Assembly (NCBI GenBank): GCA_036705565.1 | Contig: JAUBUY010000002.1 | Strand: one strand, 5' to 3' | Length of the DNA stretch: 64,000 nt | DNA from: Microcoleus sp036705565 | GTDB lineage: Bacteria; Cyanobacteriota; Cyanobacteriia; Cyanobacteriales; Microcoleaceae | Part shown: positions 33,967 to 42,996 of the stretch, piece after piece | How the letters are laid out: every line of letters starts with the position of its first letter | Position numbering within the stretch: the first letter of the stretch is position 1 | Translations under genes and position numbers: made by a program | The notes under the pieces: generated by a model | Database searches by the model: none | What the model saw: the letters and a program-made list of their open reading frames with translations, nothing else | Told to the model about the DNA's origin: nothing

Positions 33967-34372
33967 TTTTTCCTCTGTTTGTTTGAGAGAATAGTTTGAA
34001 TCATTTAACTATAAAGTATTTAATTATTTTTTTTACGATAGCCGGACGATGTATTTTTATTTAAGCTAAAAAATAAATGACCGAACTTGTAAGCCGCCCA
34101 AACTCTGCCAAGTAAACTATACCAGAGATAGAGTTATGGTGGGAACAACTATTATAAATTAACAACTAGGATTCCTGTGAAGGTAGAAGGCACAAGGCAG
34201 AAGGCAGAAGGAAAAAAAACGAGGGAAGCCAGATTTTCTTTAGGTAGAATTTAGCGCCAAAATTCTGCATGATAGCCTTCTAACTTCTGCCTTCGGAAAA
34301 CAGGGAAATTCTGTTAAACTTTAGGGTGTGCTGGCAGTCGGTATCTACAATAAACTCAATTTATAGAAACTT
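33967..34372. other. Intergenic region upstream of the LOV kinase
   Basis: These 406 bp contain a GAAGGCAGAAGGCAGAAGG purine repeat (about 34183-34215) and AT-rich sequence. No gene is supported. The promoter of the kinase probably lies near 34300-34360. Confidence 0.5.
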
Positions 34373-37300
34373 ATGCAGATCGATATAAGCATTCCTTCTG
34401 AAACGCTATCGCCGACTCGTACTGGCGGCACACCGAATTTAATAGAAGAAGTATTTCGGCTGTACGATCGCGCCCTGGCAGCTACCAGCAACGGCATCGC
34501 GATCGCGGACGCTACCCGGCCGGACAAGCCTATAGTTTACTGCAACGGTGCTTTCGAGCGGATTACAGGCTACAATCGCAGCGAAATAATCGGGCAGAAT
34601 TGCCGCTTCCTGCAAGGCCCAGATACCGATCGCGCGGCCGTCGATCGCATCCGCGCGGCCATGAAAGAACAACACGACTGCAAAGTAGTTCTGAAAAACT
34701 ACCGCAAAGACGGCACCGCCTTCTGGAACGAACTCACCATCTCGCCGGTGCGCGACAGCAGCGGGCTCGTTACCCACTTCATCGGCGTTCAATCTGATAT
34801 CACCGATCGCTTCCAAGCAGAAGAAGCCCTCAAACAAGCCGAGGCAAAATACCGCAGCATCTTTGAAAACGCCACCGAAGGCATATTTCAAACCGCCCCA
34901 GACGGGCGCTACCTCAGCGCCAACCAGGCACTCGCCCGAATGTACGGCTACGATTCGCCGTCTGAATTGATCGCAAAATGTTCGGCAAAAAACATTTACA
35001 CCGATCGCACCCGCCGCGATTCGTTCATGGCAGAAATCAGCAAAAACGGCTCCCTGAAAGAGTTTGAGTCCTGCGTCCGCCGCCAAGACGGCAGCACTAC
35101 CTGGATCTCGGAAAACGTGCGCGAAGTTCGCGACGAAGATGGCGAACTCCTTTACTACGAAGGAACCGTCGCCGAAATTGCCGATCGCAAACAAGCCGAA
35201 GCAGCCCTGCGCGATCGAGAATACTGGCTGAAAACCGCGATCGACGCCGTGCCCGACGCCATCAACCTCACAGACAGCGAGGGGCGCTGGCTGATTGCCA
35301 ACGACTGCGCCCTCCAACTTTTGGGCTGGGAAACCTCAGACTACCAGGGCAAAACTACTGCCGAACTCGCTGCCGCCGCCGATCCGAGAGTCAGAGAAAT
35401 CCTCCTAACTTGGCAGGAAACCGACGAAACCACCTGGCAAGCAGGCACTCTTACCGACCGCCGCCAAATTGTCCCCTTGCCCACAGGCGGCAGCAATTTG
35501 TTTGAAGTGCGAAAAGTGCCGCTGTTCAACCCCGACGGTTCGCGCAAAGGTTTGGCAGTGGCGGGGCGCGACATCACGCAGGAAGTGGCAGCGGATGCAG
35601 CTTTGCGCGACAGCGAACAGCGGTTTCGGGCAATTTTTGAACGCGCTGCGATCGGCATGGTAGTCGCTACCCTCGAAGGTGTTGCGATCGCCACTAATCC
35701 GGCATTTCAAGCTATGCTGGGGATCTCGGAAGCTCAACTGCGGGGTCTCGGCCTCGACGACTGCGCGCACCCGGAAGACGCACAAGTTTCGCGCGAGTTG
35801 CGCCAACAGTTAGTCGCGGGCACCCGCGAAGCTTACCAAATCGAGAAGCGCTACCTCCGCCAAGACGGCAGCATCAGGTGGGGACGCCTCAGCGCCTCTG
35901 TCATCGACAGCAGTCAGGGAACGCCGCAGTTTATTTTGCAAATGGTAGAGGATATTACCGATCGCAAACAAGCCGAGTCAGCTTTGTTCCAAAATGAGGC
36001 TAAGTGGCGATCGCTGATTCTCAACAGTTCCGACATCATTACTATTCTCGATGCTAGCGGTCGCATTGTTTACGAAAGCCCTTCTGTAGAAAGAGTTTTG
36101 GGCTACGAACCCCTTGAACTCGATCGTCAAATTGCTCTCGATTCGATCCACCCTGACGACATTGCCTCGGTGATTTCCGACGGCGAAAAACTGATCGCAA
36201 ATCCAGGCGTTCCGATCGCCCTAGAAGGTCGGTTCCGGCGCGCTGACGGTTCTTGGTGTTTTCTCGAAGGTGTGGGCATCAACTTGCTAGCAGACCCCGC
36301 TGTGAAAGGAATTGTGATCAACTCCCGCGACATGACGGCGCGCAGGCAAGCAGAGTACCGCCTCAGCAAAATCAACGAGTGCTTTTTGGGATTCACCACC
36401 GACGCCGCTGAGAACATCCAGCGCCTGACATCCTTAGCCGGCGAGCTTTTGGGCGGAAACTGCGCCATCTACAGCCACGTCGGTGGCGGACTGCTGCAAG
36501 CGATCGCGACTTGGCAAGCGCCGCCGGACTACCCGCTGGTCGATCGCGCCGAGGGCCACATCTGCACTGATGTATGCAGCAAAGGAAGCGATCGGGCTGT
36601 TGCCATTCCTGACTTGCAGAACACGATCTACGCCCAAATCGATCCCGCTGTCATCCGCTACCAACTGCGAAGCTATCTGGGACAAGCAGTGCGCCTGGGC
36701 GACAATTATGTGGGTGCGATGTGCGTTCTCTACACTGAGTCGATCGCGCCCACAGAAGCCGACTGCAAGCTGATCGGAATTATTGCCGCGGCGATCGGAG
36801 TTGAGGAAGAACGGGCCGCCGCCGCCTCGCGCGATCGGCAAAAATCCCAAGAATTGCAAACAGCTTTGCGCGACTTGCAGCAAACTCAAATGCAGTTAGT
36901 ACAAACCGAAAAAATGTCTTCCCTCGGACAAGTGCTAGCAGGAATTGCCCACGAAATTAACAACCCAGTCGGCTTTGTCGCCGGCAACCTCTGCCACGTC
37001 CGAGGCTACGTTCTAGACTTATTAGAAATCGTGCAAGTCTATCAAGAAGAGTACCCAAATTCCCCTACAAAAATTCAGCAACAAGCCGAAGATATAGACT
37101 TAGAATTTCTAGCAAAAGACCTGCCCAAATTGCTCAATTCAATGCAGACCGGATGCGAACGCATTGTAGAAATTATTCAAACTCTCCGAAATTTCTCGCG
37201 GGCGGACGAAGCGAAAATCAAAACTGCCGACATTCACGAAGGTTTAGAAAGTACCTTGTTAATGTTGAACAGCCGACTGAAAGCCAAACCCAACTGGCAG

Positions 37301-37741
37301 GGCATTAAAGTCATTAAAGAATACGGAGAACTGCCGCAAATAAACTGTCATCCCGGACTGTTAAATCAGGTATTTATGAATGTATTGGCAAATGCGATCG
37401 ACGCCTTGGAAGAAAGCTGCAGCCAAGCAAAAAACACCGGAAATACTATCTTTCCTACTATTACCATTCAAACAGAAACAATTGATGATAAGAGCATTTT
37501 AATTCGGATTAAAGACAATGGCTTGGGCATTCCCGAAGATCATATTGTGCGTTTGTTTGACCCGTTTTTTACCACAAAACCCGTAGGTAAAGGCACAGGT
37601 TTGGGTTTATCAATTTCGCACCAAATTGTCGTTGAAAAACACAACGGCACATTGCAGTGTCACTCGGAACCCGGTAAAGGTACTGAATTTATCATCGAAA
37701 TTCCAATTAAGGATCGCGAATTAAATAACTTACAATTTTAA
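34373..37741 (+). CDS. LOV-PAS-PAS-PAS-PAS-GAF histidine kinase
   Basis: The 1122-residue protein begins with a LOV photosensor domain: EIIGQNCRFLQG places the photoreactive Cys at residue 77, with Asn109, Asn119 and Gln140 (FIGVQ) in the flavin pocket. Three to four further PAS domains with PAC ends follow (about 150-660), then a GAF-like domain (about 670-830), a HisKA helix with phospho-accepting His860 in GIAHEINNPVG, and an ATPase with NVLANAIDAL, DNGLGIPE and GTGLGLSISHQIV. It probably binds FMN and senses blue light. It has no receiver domain. The last nine residues (DRELNNLQF) and the stop come from an inserted 64-bp element. No partner regulator is adjacent. Confidence 0.93.
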   Translation: MQIDISIPSETLSPTRTGGTPNLIEEVFRLYDRALAATSNGIAIADATRPDKPIVYCNGAFERITGYNRSEIIGQNCRFLQGPDTDRAAVDRIRAAMKEQHDCKVVLKNYRKDGTAFWNELTISPVRDSSGLVTHFIGVQSDITDRFQAEEALKQAEAKYRSIFENATEGIFQTAPDGRYLSANQALARMYGYDSPSELIAKCSAKNIYTDRTRRDSFMAEISKNGSLKEFESCVRRQDGSTTWISENVREVRDEDGELLYYEGTVAEIADRKQAEAALRDREYWLKTAIDAVPDAINLTDSEGRWLIANDCALQLLGWETSDYQGKTTAELAAAADPRVREILLTWQETDETTWQAGTLTDRRQIVPLPTGGSNLFEVRKVPLFNPDGSRKGLAVAGRDITQEVAADAALRDSEQRFRAIFERAAIGMVVATLEGVAIATNPAFQAMLGISEAQLRGLGLDDCAHPEDAQVSRELRQQLVAGTREAYQIEKRYLRQDGSIRWGRLSASVIDSSQGTPQFILQMVEDITDRKQAESALFQNEAKWRSLILNSSDIITILDASGRIVYESPSVERVLGYEPLELDRQIALDSIHPDDIASVISDGEKLIANPGVPIALEGRFRRADGSWCFLEGVGINLLADPAVKGIVINSRDMTARRQAEYRLSKINECFLGFTTDAAENIQRLTSLAGELLGGNCAIYSHVGGGLLQAIATWQAPPDYPLVDRAEGHICTDVCSKGSDRAVAIPDLQNTIYAQIDPAVIRYQLRSYLGQAVRLGDNYVGAMCVLYTESIAPTEADCKLIGIIAAAIGVEEERAAAASRDRQKSQELQTALRDLQQTQMQLVQTEKMSSLGQVLAGIAHEINNPVGFVAGNLCHVRGYVLDLLEIVQVYQEEYPNSPTKIQQQAEDIDLEFLAKDLPKLLNSMQTGCERIVEIIQTLRNFSRADEAKIKTADIHEGLESTLLMLNSRLKAKPNWQGIKVIKEYGELPQINCHPGLLNQVFMNVLANAIDALEESCSQAKNTGNTIFPTITIQTETIDDKSILIRIKDNGLGIPEDHIVRLFDPFFTTKPVGKGTGLGLSISHQIVVEKHNGTLQCHSEPGKGTEFIIEIPIKDRELNNLQF

Positions 37742-37774
37742 TTGTTATTGTGGAAGTTATTTAATTCTCATTCC
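37711..37774. mobile_element. MITE-like element, family 1 copy C (64 bp) overlapping the LOV kinase stop
   Basis: Identical over 64 bases to copy B at 17148-17211, and flanked by TAA on both sides. It begins at the third base of a Lys codon of the kinase and supplies nine residues and the stop. Removing the element and one TAA gives ATT AAG TAG, so the ancestral protein ended at that Lys. Confidence 0.85.
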
Positions 37775-38173
37775 TAAGTAGAAGGAATCAGGAAGGCACT
37801 ACACGGATGAACACGAATACACGGATTAATTATTGAGTGTGTCAATTCATGTCATGTCCGTTTGATTCGGACTTGTATGATGTTAAATTTTGTAGGGGCG
37901 GGTTCGCCTATATTTTTGATAATTATCGACAAATTATATAAACCCGCCCCGCCCATACTTACTTACACCAATTCTCTAAATTAATGCTACAGTCTTGGGG
38001 CGGGTTTATCAATGTTATTTTTCGGTGGCAAATCTTATCGCGAACCCGCCCCTACCCAAACTGTAGCAAATTTTTAGAGAATTGGTATTAGAAACTGGGT
38101 TTTTTACCTTGGGTGCGGGCTACAACGCGTCTTTTCGTCAAAAAACCCGGTTTCTGAGTTCCCATGCTGGGAA
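37775..38173. repeat. Stack of palindromic repeats between the LOV kinase and the porin
   Basis: After the 64-bp element come an ACACGGAT simple repeat (about 37792-37825), a GGGGCGGGTTCGCC...AACCCGCCCC unit (about 37896-37954), a 120-bp element with inverted ends (37967-38086) and an ACCCGGTTTCT unit (about 38094-38160). No gene is supported. Confidence 0.7.
37967..38086. mobile_element. MITE-like element, family 3
   Basis: The ends ACCAATTCTCTAAATTAATG and its near complement TTTTTAGAGAATTGGT form inverted repeats of about 27 bp with GCTACAGT/ACTGTAGC inside. The interior is a GGGCGGGTT unit. There is no coding capacity. Confidence 0.6.
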
Positions 38174-40348
38174 TTAAAAACTAAACTGCGTCCGCAAATT
38201 GCCCACAAAAATTGTCGGGTTGTTATCGAAATTGTTGGGATTGCCGATCGCATAAAATGCTGGTACGATCGAAACATGGTCGGTGAGAGGAAAATAATAA
38301 GTTGCCTCAATTTCGTACTGCGTGCCGCCATTCCCCCCGCCAGAAACCAGAAACCTCCGACCGCCAGTAAAGTCAAAAGGTACTAAATATGACACCGTAA
38401 GCAAAGCTCCTTCTTTGAACAAATCGGGAAATGCAACTCCTAACTGATAAGATTGATTTTTGATCGTGCCGTCGGGTCGGTTAGTCTTGGGAAATATATT
38501 GGTTTCGGCGTAGCCGTAACGGCCGAAAAGACCAAAACCGCGAGTGACTGACCAATCGAAATTGAAACTATAAGTATTCGCAGTCGCATTCCCCAGCCGA
38601 CCACCAAAACCGTCATCTGCCACACCGTTTAACGGCTTGCTGTTAGGAGATCCAATTAAGCCGCCGATTTGCTGGATGTTTGAACGGCTGTACAAAAAGC
38701 GCAAATTAGTCCGATCGCTAGGACTGAATGTTAATTCTGCTGTAGTCGTATTTGTCCCGTCAAACAAGCCTTGAGACGGATTGGAAGCCGAATTAAACAC
38801 GGAAGTTGGCAAAAATTCTGTACTCTCGCCCAAGTAACCAAAACGCAGTTTCAATGCGCGGCCGATATCCCACAAAGCCAAAGCACCGGCACCGCGTCTG
38901 GTAGCGCTTAACAAAGGGCTGTTGTTAGAATTAAAGCTGCTCGCACCGTCTACGAAAAAGTTAAATTTATTGTTGTCAAAGTAGCGGTAAAAATTAATCC
39001 GCGGCCCGACTACTACTTGCAAGCTGTTGGTAAGCGGGAACCGATAGGAAAGTTCCCGCAGGATAACTTCATTGGGATTTGCTCCGGCAGTTTGATCGAG
39101 AAAAGGAGTGCCGAATGTATTGAAAAAACCCGTTGAAGTATACTGGTTGGCGGGGGAATTGCCGTTACCTACAGCTAGCTGTGTAATCAATTCGTCTTTC
39201 CCTGTAAAGGAAGTAGTGAGAGTTAACCAAACTAACTGACTGAAAGTGATTTCTGGATCGTCCACTCTCTGCACAATTGGTCTGTTGGTGACAGGATCGC
39301 GTCCGGCTACTCGATCGAGCGGAGCAGCATTTCCATCTATTGCTTCAACTCGGACTCGATCGCCCGCAAAAGCTCCAGTCAGGTTAAACCAAGCAAATCC
39401 GTTTAGTTTAGTTGTCGTGGAAAATTGGTTGGCCTCCAATTCGGCAGTGCGGGCTTCTAAAGCATCTACTCTACCGCGCAATGTAGCTAATTCTGCGGCA
39501 AATTCTTCTTGCAATCTTTGCAAAGCAAGTAAATCTTCTCGCTTGACTAAATTACCAGTAGAACCGCCAATTTGTTTGGTGATTTGATCCAAGCAAGCGT
39601 TTAATCCGGCGGCAAATTCGTAGCGAGTCATTGCCCGATTGCCTCGGAATGTGCCGTCTGGATATCCCGCAATGCAGCCGTATCTTTCTACTAGGGATTG
39701 CAAGGCTTGAAAAGCCCAATCTGTCGGCCGCACGTCGGAGAGTTGGGAAACAGAAGTGACTTGTGCTGCGTCTTCTTGTATGCTGAGGTCATCAGCGCTG
39801 CCCGTCTCGCTGCTGATGTCGTCAACTTTGCTGGCTTCAGCAACGTTTTGAGACTGAGGAGAGTTTGCAATTTCTAACTCCTGTGGGGGCAATTCGCCAA
39901 TTGCCTCCGTTATTTCTGGGGTTGTTGTTGCACGATCGACTTTTACATCTGTTTCGGGTAAAGCACGATCGACAATTGCTATATCTTGTTTGGGTAAAGC
40001 ACGATCGACTGTTGCTATATCTGTTTGGGGTAAAGCGCGATTCACCCATGCTGCATCTGTTTCGGGTAAAGCGCGATTCACCCATGCTGCATCTGTTTCG
40101 GGTAAAGGGCGATCGACTGCGGAGTTAGTCTCTGCGGTAATCGCCGCTAACTGCGGTATCTCAATCTTACCTGCTGCCAGCGCTGCGTCTGGGGTAGCCC
40201 TAGGGAGAGCACTATCTTCTAGCGCAACTTCTGGAGTTGAGGTATCCTGAATTTGAGCTGTTGCGGAGATCGGCCCCAAAGGCACTGCCGCACCAGAAAT
40301 CAAGAAAGACAGCCAAAAAGCTTTAACGGAGGTTGAATTATTCACCAT
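38174..40348 (-). CDS. SLH-domain outer-membrane porin (iron uptake porin/OprB type)
   Basis: From the ATG at 40348 the protein has 724 residues. The signal peptide is in the first 35 residues. A linker of five near-identical 12-residue units (RALPETDAAWVN-like) follows, then one SLH domain (VSQLSDVRPTDWAFQALQSL ... GYPDGTFRGNRAMTRYEFAA) for binding cell-wall polymers. After it come a coiled coil (EEFAAELATLRGRVDALEAR) and a C-terminal beta-barrel ending in Phe (TQFSF). This is the standard cyanobacterial porin plan. The barrel transports solutes; iron uptake is a family guess. A GTG at 40357 is an alternative start. Confidence 0.9.
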   Translation of the reverse strand: MVNNSTSVKAFWLSFLISGAAVPLGPISATAQIQDTSTPEVALEDSALPRATPDAALAAGKIEIPQLAAITAETNSAVDRPLPETDAAWVNRALPETDAAWVNRALPQTDIATVDRALPKQDIAIVDRALPETDVKVDRATTTPEITEAIGELPPQELEIANSPQSQNVAEASKVDDISSETGSADDLSIQEDAAQVTSVSQLSDVRPTDWAFQALQSLVERYGCIAGYPDGTFRGNRAMTRYEFAAGLNACLDQITKQIGGSTGNLVKREDLLALQRLQEEFAAELATLRGRVDALEARTAELEANQFSTTTKLNGFAWFNLTGAFAGDRVRVEAIDGNAAPLDRVAGRDPVTNRPIVQRVDDPEITFSQLVWLTLTTSFTGKDELITQLAVGNGNSPANQYTSTGFFNTFGTPFLDQTAGANPNEVILRELSYRFPLTNSLQVVVGPRINFYRYFDNNKFNFFVDGASSFNSNNSPLLSATRRGAGALALWDIGRALKLRFGYLGESTEFLPTSVFNSASNPSQGLFDGTNTTTAELTFSPSDRTNLRFLYSRSNIQQIGGLIGSPNSKPLNGVADDGFGGRLGNATANTYSFNFDWSVTRGFGLFGRYGYAETNIFPKTNRPDGTIKNQSYQLGVAFPDLFKEGALLTVSYLVPFDFTGGRRFLVSGGGNGGTQYEIEATYYFPLTDHVSIVPAFYAIGNPNNFDNNPTIFVGNLRTQFSF
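39932..40117 (-). repeat. In-frame 36-bp tandem repeat in the porin linker
   Basis: Five copies of a 36-bp unit encode [VN][DN]R[AP]LPETDAAW-like 12-residue repeats (about residues 81-142 of the longer frame). The bases change mostly in third positions and a few Ala/Ile codons. It lies between the signal peptide and the SLH domain. Confidence 0.8.
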
Positions 40349-40526
40349 ACCACTCACACCACTTGTTGAAAATTAAATCTGGCCCATCTTAAACGATAAG
40401 CTTGCTTATAAATGTAGTTGGTTTAACAAATTCTTATAAATAGTTAAAATTCTTTTAGGAAGCGATCGATTTCCAATCACTAATGACTGATGACTACAGA
40501 CTACTGACTCCTGACTAATTCCCCAA

Positions 40527-41258
40527 ATGAAGTTTTTATTAGTTACAGATTTAGACAACACGCTAGTCGGAGATGACGAAGCAACTCAAGTTTTCAACCA
40601 GCGCTTGCAACCTGTGCGATCGCAAATTTGTTTGGTTTACGCTACCGGGCGTTCTTATGCTTCAACTTGCGAATTAATTGCCCAAAAGCAACTGCTATCA
40701 CCCGACTATTCGATCGCAGGTGTAGGCAGCGAAATTTACCAAGACGGAATCCTCGATTTAGATTGGGCGGAATATCTTTCTCAAGGCTGGGATAAAATGG
40801 CGATCGCCTCTTTAGCACAGCAGTTTTCCCAACTTAAACCCCAATCCGTAAAAGAACAAAATCCTTGGAAAATCAGTTATACTCTGGAACCAGCAGCAGA
40901 AAATAGCTCGACAATCAAGGCTTTGCAGCAAAAGTTAACTGAATCGGGACTGCCAGCTCAAATCATTTTTAGCAGCAATAGTAATGTAGATATTTTACCA
41001 CAAACTAGCAATAAAGGCAATGCCCTTACTTATTTACAAAAGCGCCTACAAATTCCATCTGAAGCAACATTAGTTTGCGGTGATTCGGGCAATGATATCA
41101 GTATGTTTGAGCAGGATTTCCGGGGAGTAATCGTCGCTAATGCTCTATCAGAACTCTTAGAATGGCATCGCGAATGCGGCACTGAAAATCATTATTTAGC
41201 CGGTTCTGCTTCCGCTTGGGGAATCATGGAAGGAATGGCATATTTTTGGGAATTTTGA
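40527..41258 (+). CDS. spp: Sucrose-phosphate phosphatase-like HAD enzyme
   Basis: The 243-residue protein is an HAD-IIB phosphatase close to cyanobacterial sucrose-6-phosphate phosphatase. Motif I is LLVTDLDNTLVGDDEA, the cap includes YATGRSYASTCELI and VGSEIY, and motif IV is LVCGDSGNDISMFEQ. NSNVDILPQTSNKGNALTYL supplies the substrate Lys. It would complete sucrose synthesis for osmoprotection. Sucrose-phosphate synthase is not in the window, so the assignment rests on family resemblance. Confidence 0.88.
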   Translation: MKFLLVTDLDNTLVGDDEATQVFNQRLQPVRSQICLVYATGRSYASTCELIAQKQLLSPDYSIAGVGSEIYQDGILDLDWAEYLSQGWDKMAIASLAQQFSQLKPQSVKEQNPWKISYTLEPAAENSSTIKALQQKLTESGLPAQIIFSSNSNVDILPQTSNKGNALTYLQKRLQIPSEATLVCGDSGNDISMFEQDFRGVIVANALSELLEWHRECGTENHYLAGSASAWGIMEGMAYFWEF

Positions 41259-41677
41259 TTGCCAAAAATTCGGTTTGGTTTGTAGTTAGTTGTGAAGTCC
41301 TCAGTACAAACGCACCCCAAGCACCCCAAGTCCTGCAAACAGTTAAAATCTGTTCAGGAATCTCAACCGCGTATCGATCGAACCTGCGAGTTGCGATACC
41401 ATCAGCGTGTACTGCTTTATCAAACCTAATCGAACTTCACTTGAGTTACCTCAAGCGAGTTGAAGTTTATTTCCTAGCCTGTTGGGCCCAACGTAGTGGA
41501 GGGAGTCGGCTATCCCAAGATAAGTCGCCTATTCCCCGATCGCCAAAGGTTCTATAGTTAAGTTGAGCGCCTAAACCTAAATTACTCTATCTATAAAAAC
41601 TTATCTTTCTAGATGAACAAGATGTAGGTTGAGTCAACTATTTGCCCCTTTAGTTCAGTTCGCCAACGCACCGCCAC
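41259..41677. other. Intergenic region with a stable hairpin
   Basis: No gene is supported in these 419 bp. An inverted repeat AACTTCACTTGAG...CTCAAGCGAGTTGAAGTT lies at 41432-41468. A TATAGT box (near 41551) is followed by unrecognised sequence up to the next gene. It could hold a promoter or small RNA; nothing matches a family I know. Confidence 0.4.
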
Positions 41678-42031
41678 ATGGAACAAAATACTTTACCCGT
41701 AGAGGTGATTCTCTCTCACCCCCGCCAATATTTAGGTAGCCTGCGGCTCGATTGGACGCCACAACCGGGGAACTATGTAGATTTAGAGGGACAAACCTAC
41801 GCTGTTTTGGAACGCCACCACCGCTATCAACTCAAATCCGGCCGCTACCAACTGCAAAAAATTGCCCTGTACGTGCAGTCGGCCACACCGCCGACGGAAA
41901 GAACTTTTGTAAGCGGCATCTGGGTTATTGGAGATGCTAGCTGTCGCTTTAATGCTCGATCGGAAATTCTGCGCTGCGCTGTCAATCCCAATGGCCCCTG
42001 CGACGGCTGTGGCGATTACCAAAAGTCTTGA
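41678..42031 (+). CDS. DUF6464-family protein
   Basis: The 117-residue cyanobacterial protein begins MEQNTLPVEVILSHPRQYLG and has a beta-rich N-terminal half with PQPGNYVDLEGQTYAVLERH. The C-terminal part carries Cys residues (ASCRFNARSEILRCAVNPNG followed by PCDGCGDY), which could bind a metal. No function is known. It stands alone, followed by a repeat-containing gap. Confidence 0.8.
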   Translation: MEQNTLPVEVILSHPRQYLGSLRLDWTPQPGNYVDLEGQTYAVLERHHRYQLKSGRYQLQKIALYVQSATPPTERTFVSGIWVIGDASCRFNARSEILRCAVNPNGPCDGCGDYQKS

Positions 42032-42262
42032 ACCATCAAGTCAATCGATTTTAGATTTTAGATTTTAGATTTTAGATTTAAGCATTGAGCCCACGGATAA
42101 ATTCGGGGGCGCCTTTATCGGATACAGGTTTTTTATTTCTGGACGGATGAATCACGTGGCGGGTATCCTGGATGCTTTCCGTCAGTACACAATTTCACCT
42201 CGCCCAACTGAGAAACCGAGAGTGCCGAGAATCTCGGCGTCTCCCTCAATGACAATAAACTA

Positions 42263-42613
42263 TCAAAACCAACTAGCAACTCTCGAATCGAATTTAACTT
42301 CTTCAGGTAGGGGGTAATCTATCTTCTGATAGCTGTGCAGCACGTCGCGAATGCCAGTATGAATCAAATTTTCTATGTGCAGCAACTGTTCTGAAGAACA
42401 GCGAACCTGAACTGTTTGGTTTGACAAAGACTCGCCGGAGTCGATCGCAGTATATCTATTAGGAACTCGGCTGAGCACATAAGCAATTAAATCTTGTCGC
42501 AATCCCGAAGGCGAAAAAGCTTGTTGGTATGGGTGCTTCGGATAAGACTCCAAGATAATTTCTACTTCCTCTGTGACTACAGCCAAGGTAATATTGACAA
42601 GATTTTTCTGCAT
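42263..42613 (-). CDS. ComFB-like small protein
   Basis: The protein (116 residues from the ATG at 42613) starts MQKNLVNITLAVVTEEVEII. Its core QDLIAYVLSRVPNRYTAID, then a helix ending EQLLHIENLIHTGIRDVLHS, resembles the late-competence ComFB family, which includes c-di-GMP or DNA-uptake-related proteins in cyanobacteria. A longer reading to 42709 overlaps the DUF1830 gene, and no ribosome binding site supports it; a GGGACAGGG precedes 42613. It follows the DUF1830 gene on the same strand. The function is inferred by pattern only. Confidence 0.6.
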   Translation of the reverse strand: MQKNLVNITLAVVTEEVEIILESYPKHPYQQAFSPSGLRQDLIAYVLSRVPNRYTAIDSGESLSNQTVQVRCSSEQLLHIENLIHTGIRDVLHSYQKIDYPLPEEVKFDSRVASWF

Positions 42614-42687
42614 TTTCCCTGTCCCCAAAGACTCGTTAACTAATATTTTTGTGATCCTTCTCGTTTTCGTCTGATTTCTCATGAATT

Positions 42688-42996
42688 TTAACCGGCTAAT
42701 ACCGCCCATCGTTCTTCGGTCATCACCAGCTCAAACTCAGAACTTACCTCTTCTATAACCCGCAGCACGTAGCAGGGAATCTTGTCGGATAAAATAGCAC
42801 TTGCCACCGTACCAGTGTGAATTTCTAAAACTGCTTCTGCAGCAGCTTCAAACATCAGTCGCTGTCCCGGAAACATCACTCTTTCAAAGTACCAATTAGG
42901 AATGTTCCCAATCCGAACAACCTGAACTAGGTTGGTAACATTTGCGTAATAGCACAGAATCTGGTTGTTACCTTTATAAGATAGCCGATCAGACAT
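42688..42996 (-). CDS. DUF1830-family protein
   Basis: The 102-residue protein fits DUF1830: NQILCYYANVTNLVQVVRIG, then IPNWYFERVMFPGQRLMFEA, then EAVLEIHTGTVASAILSDKI. This family is confined mostly to cyanobacteria and has no known activity. The sequence is compact and soluble, with no obvious catalytic residues. It heads a probable two-gene unit with the ComFB-like gene, and a gap of more than 1 kb of repeat DNA lies upstream. Confidence 0.82.
   Translation of the reverse strand: MSDRLSYKGNNQILCYYANVTNLVQVVRIGNIPNWYFERVMFPGQRLMFEAAAEAVLEIHTGTVASAILSDKIPCYVLRVIEEVSSEFELVMTEERWAVLAG

Noticed and set aside
34439..35317. 292-codon antisense frame inside the LOV kinase
   Set aside because: It is a shadow of a GC-rich coding gene with no domain pattern of its own.
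41216..41557. 113-codon frame overlapping the end of the sucrose-phosphatase gene
   Set aside because: It overlaps the real gene in another frame and continues through the intergenic hairpin; codon pattern is not convincing.
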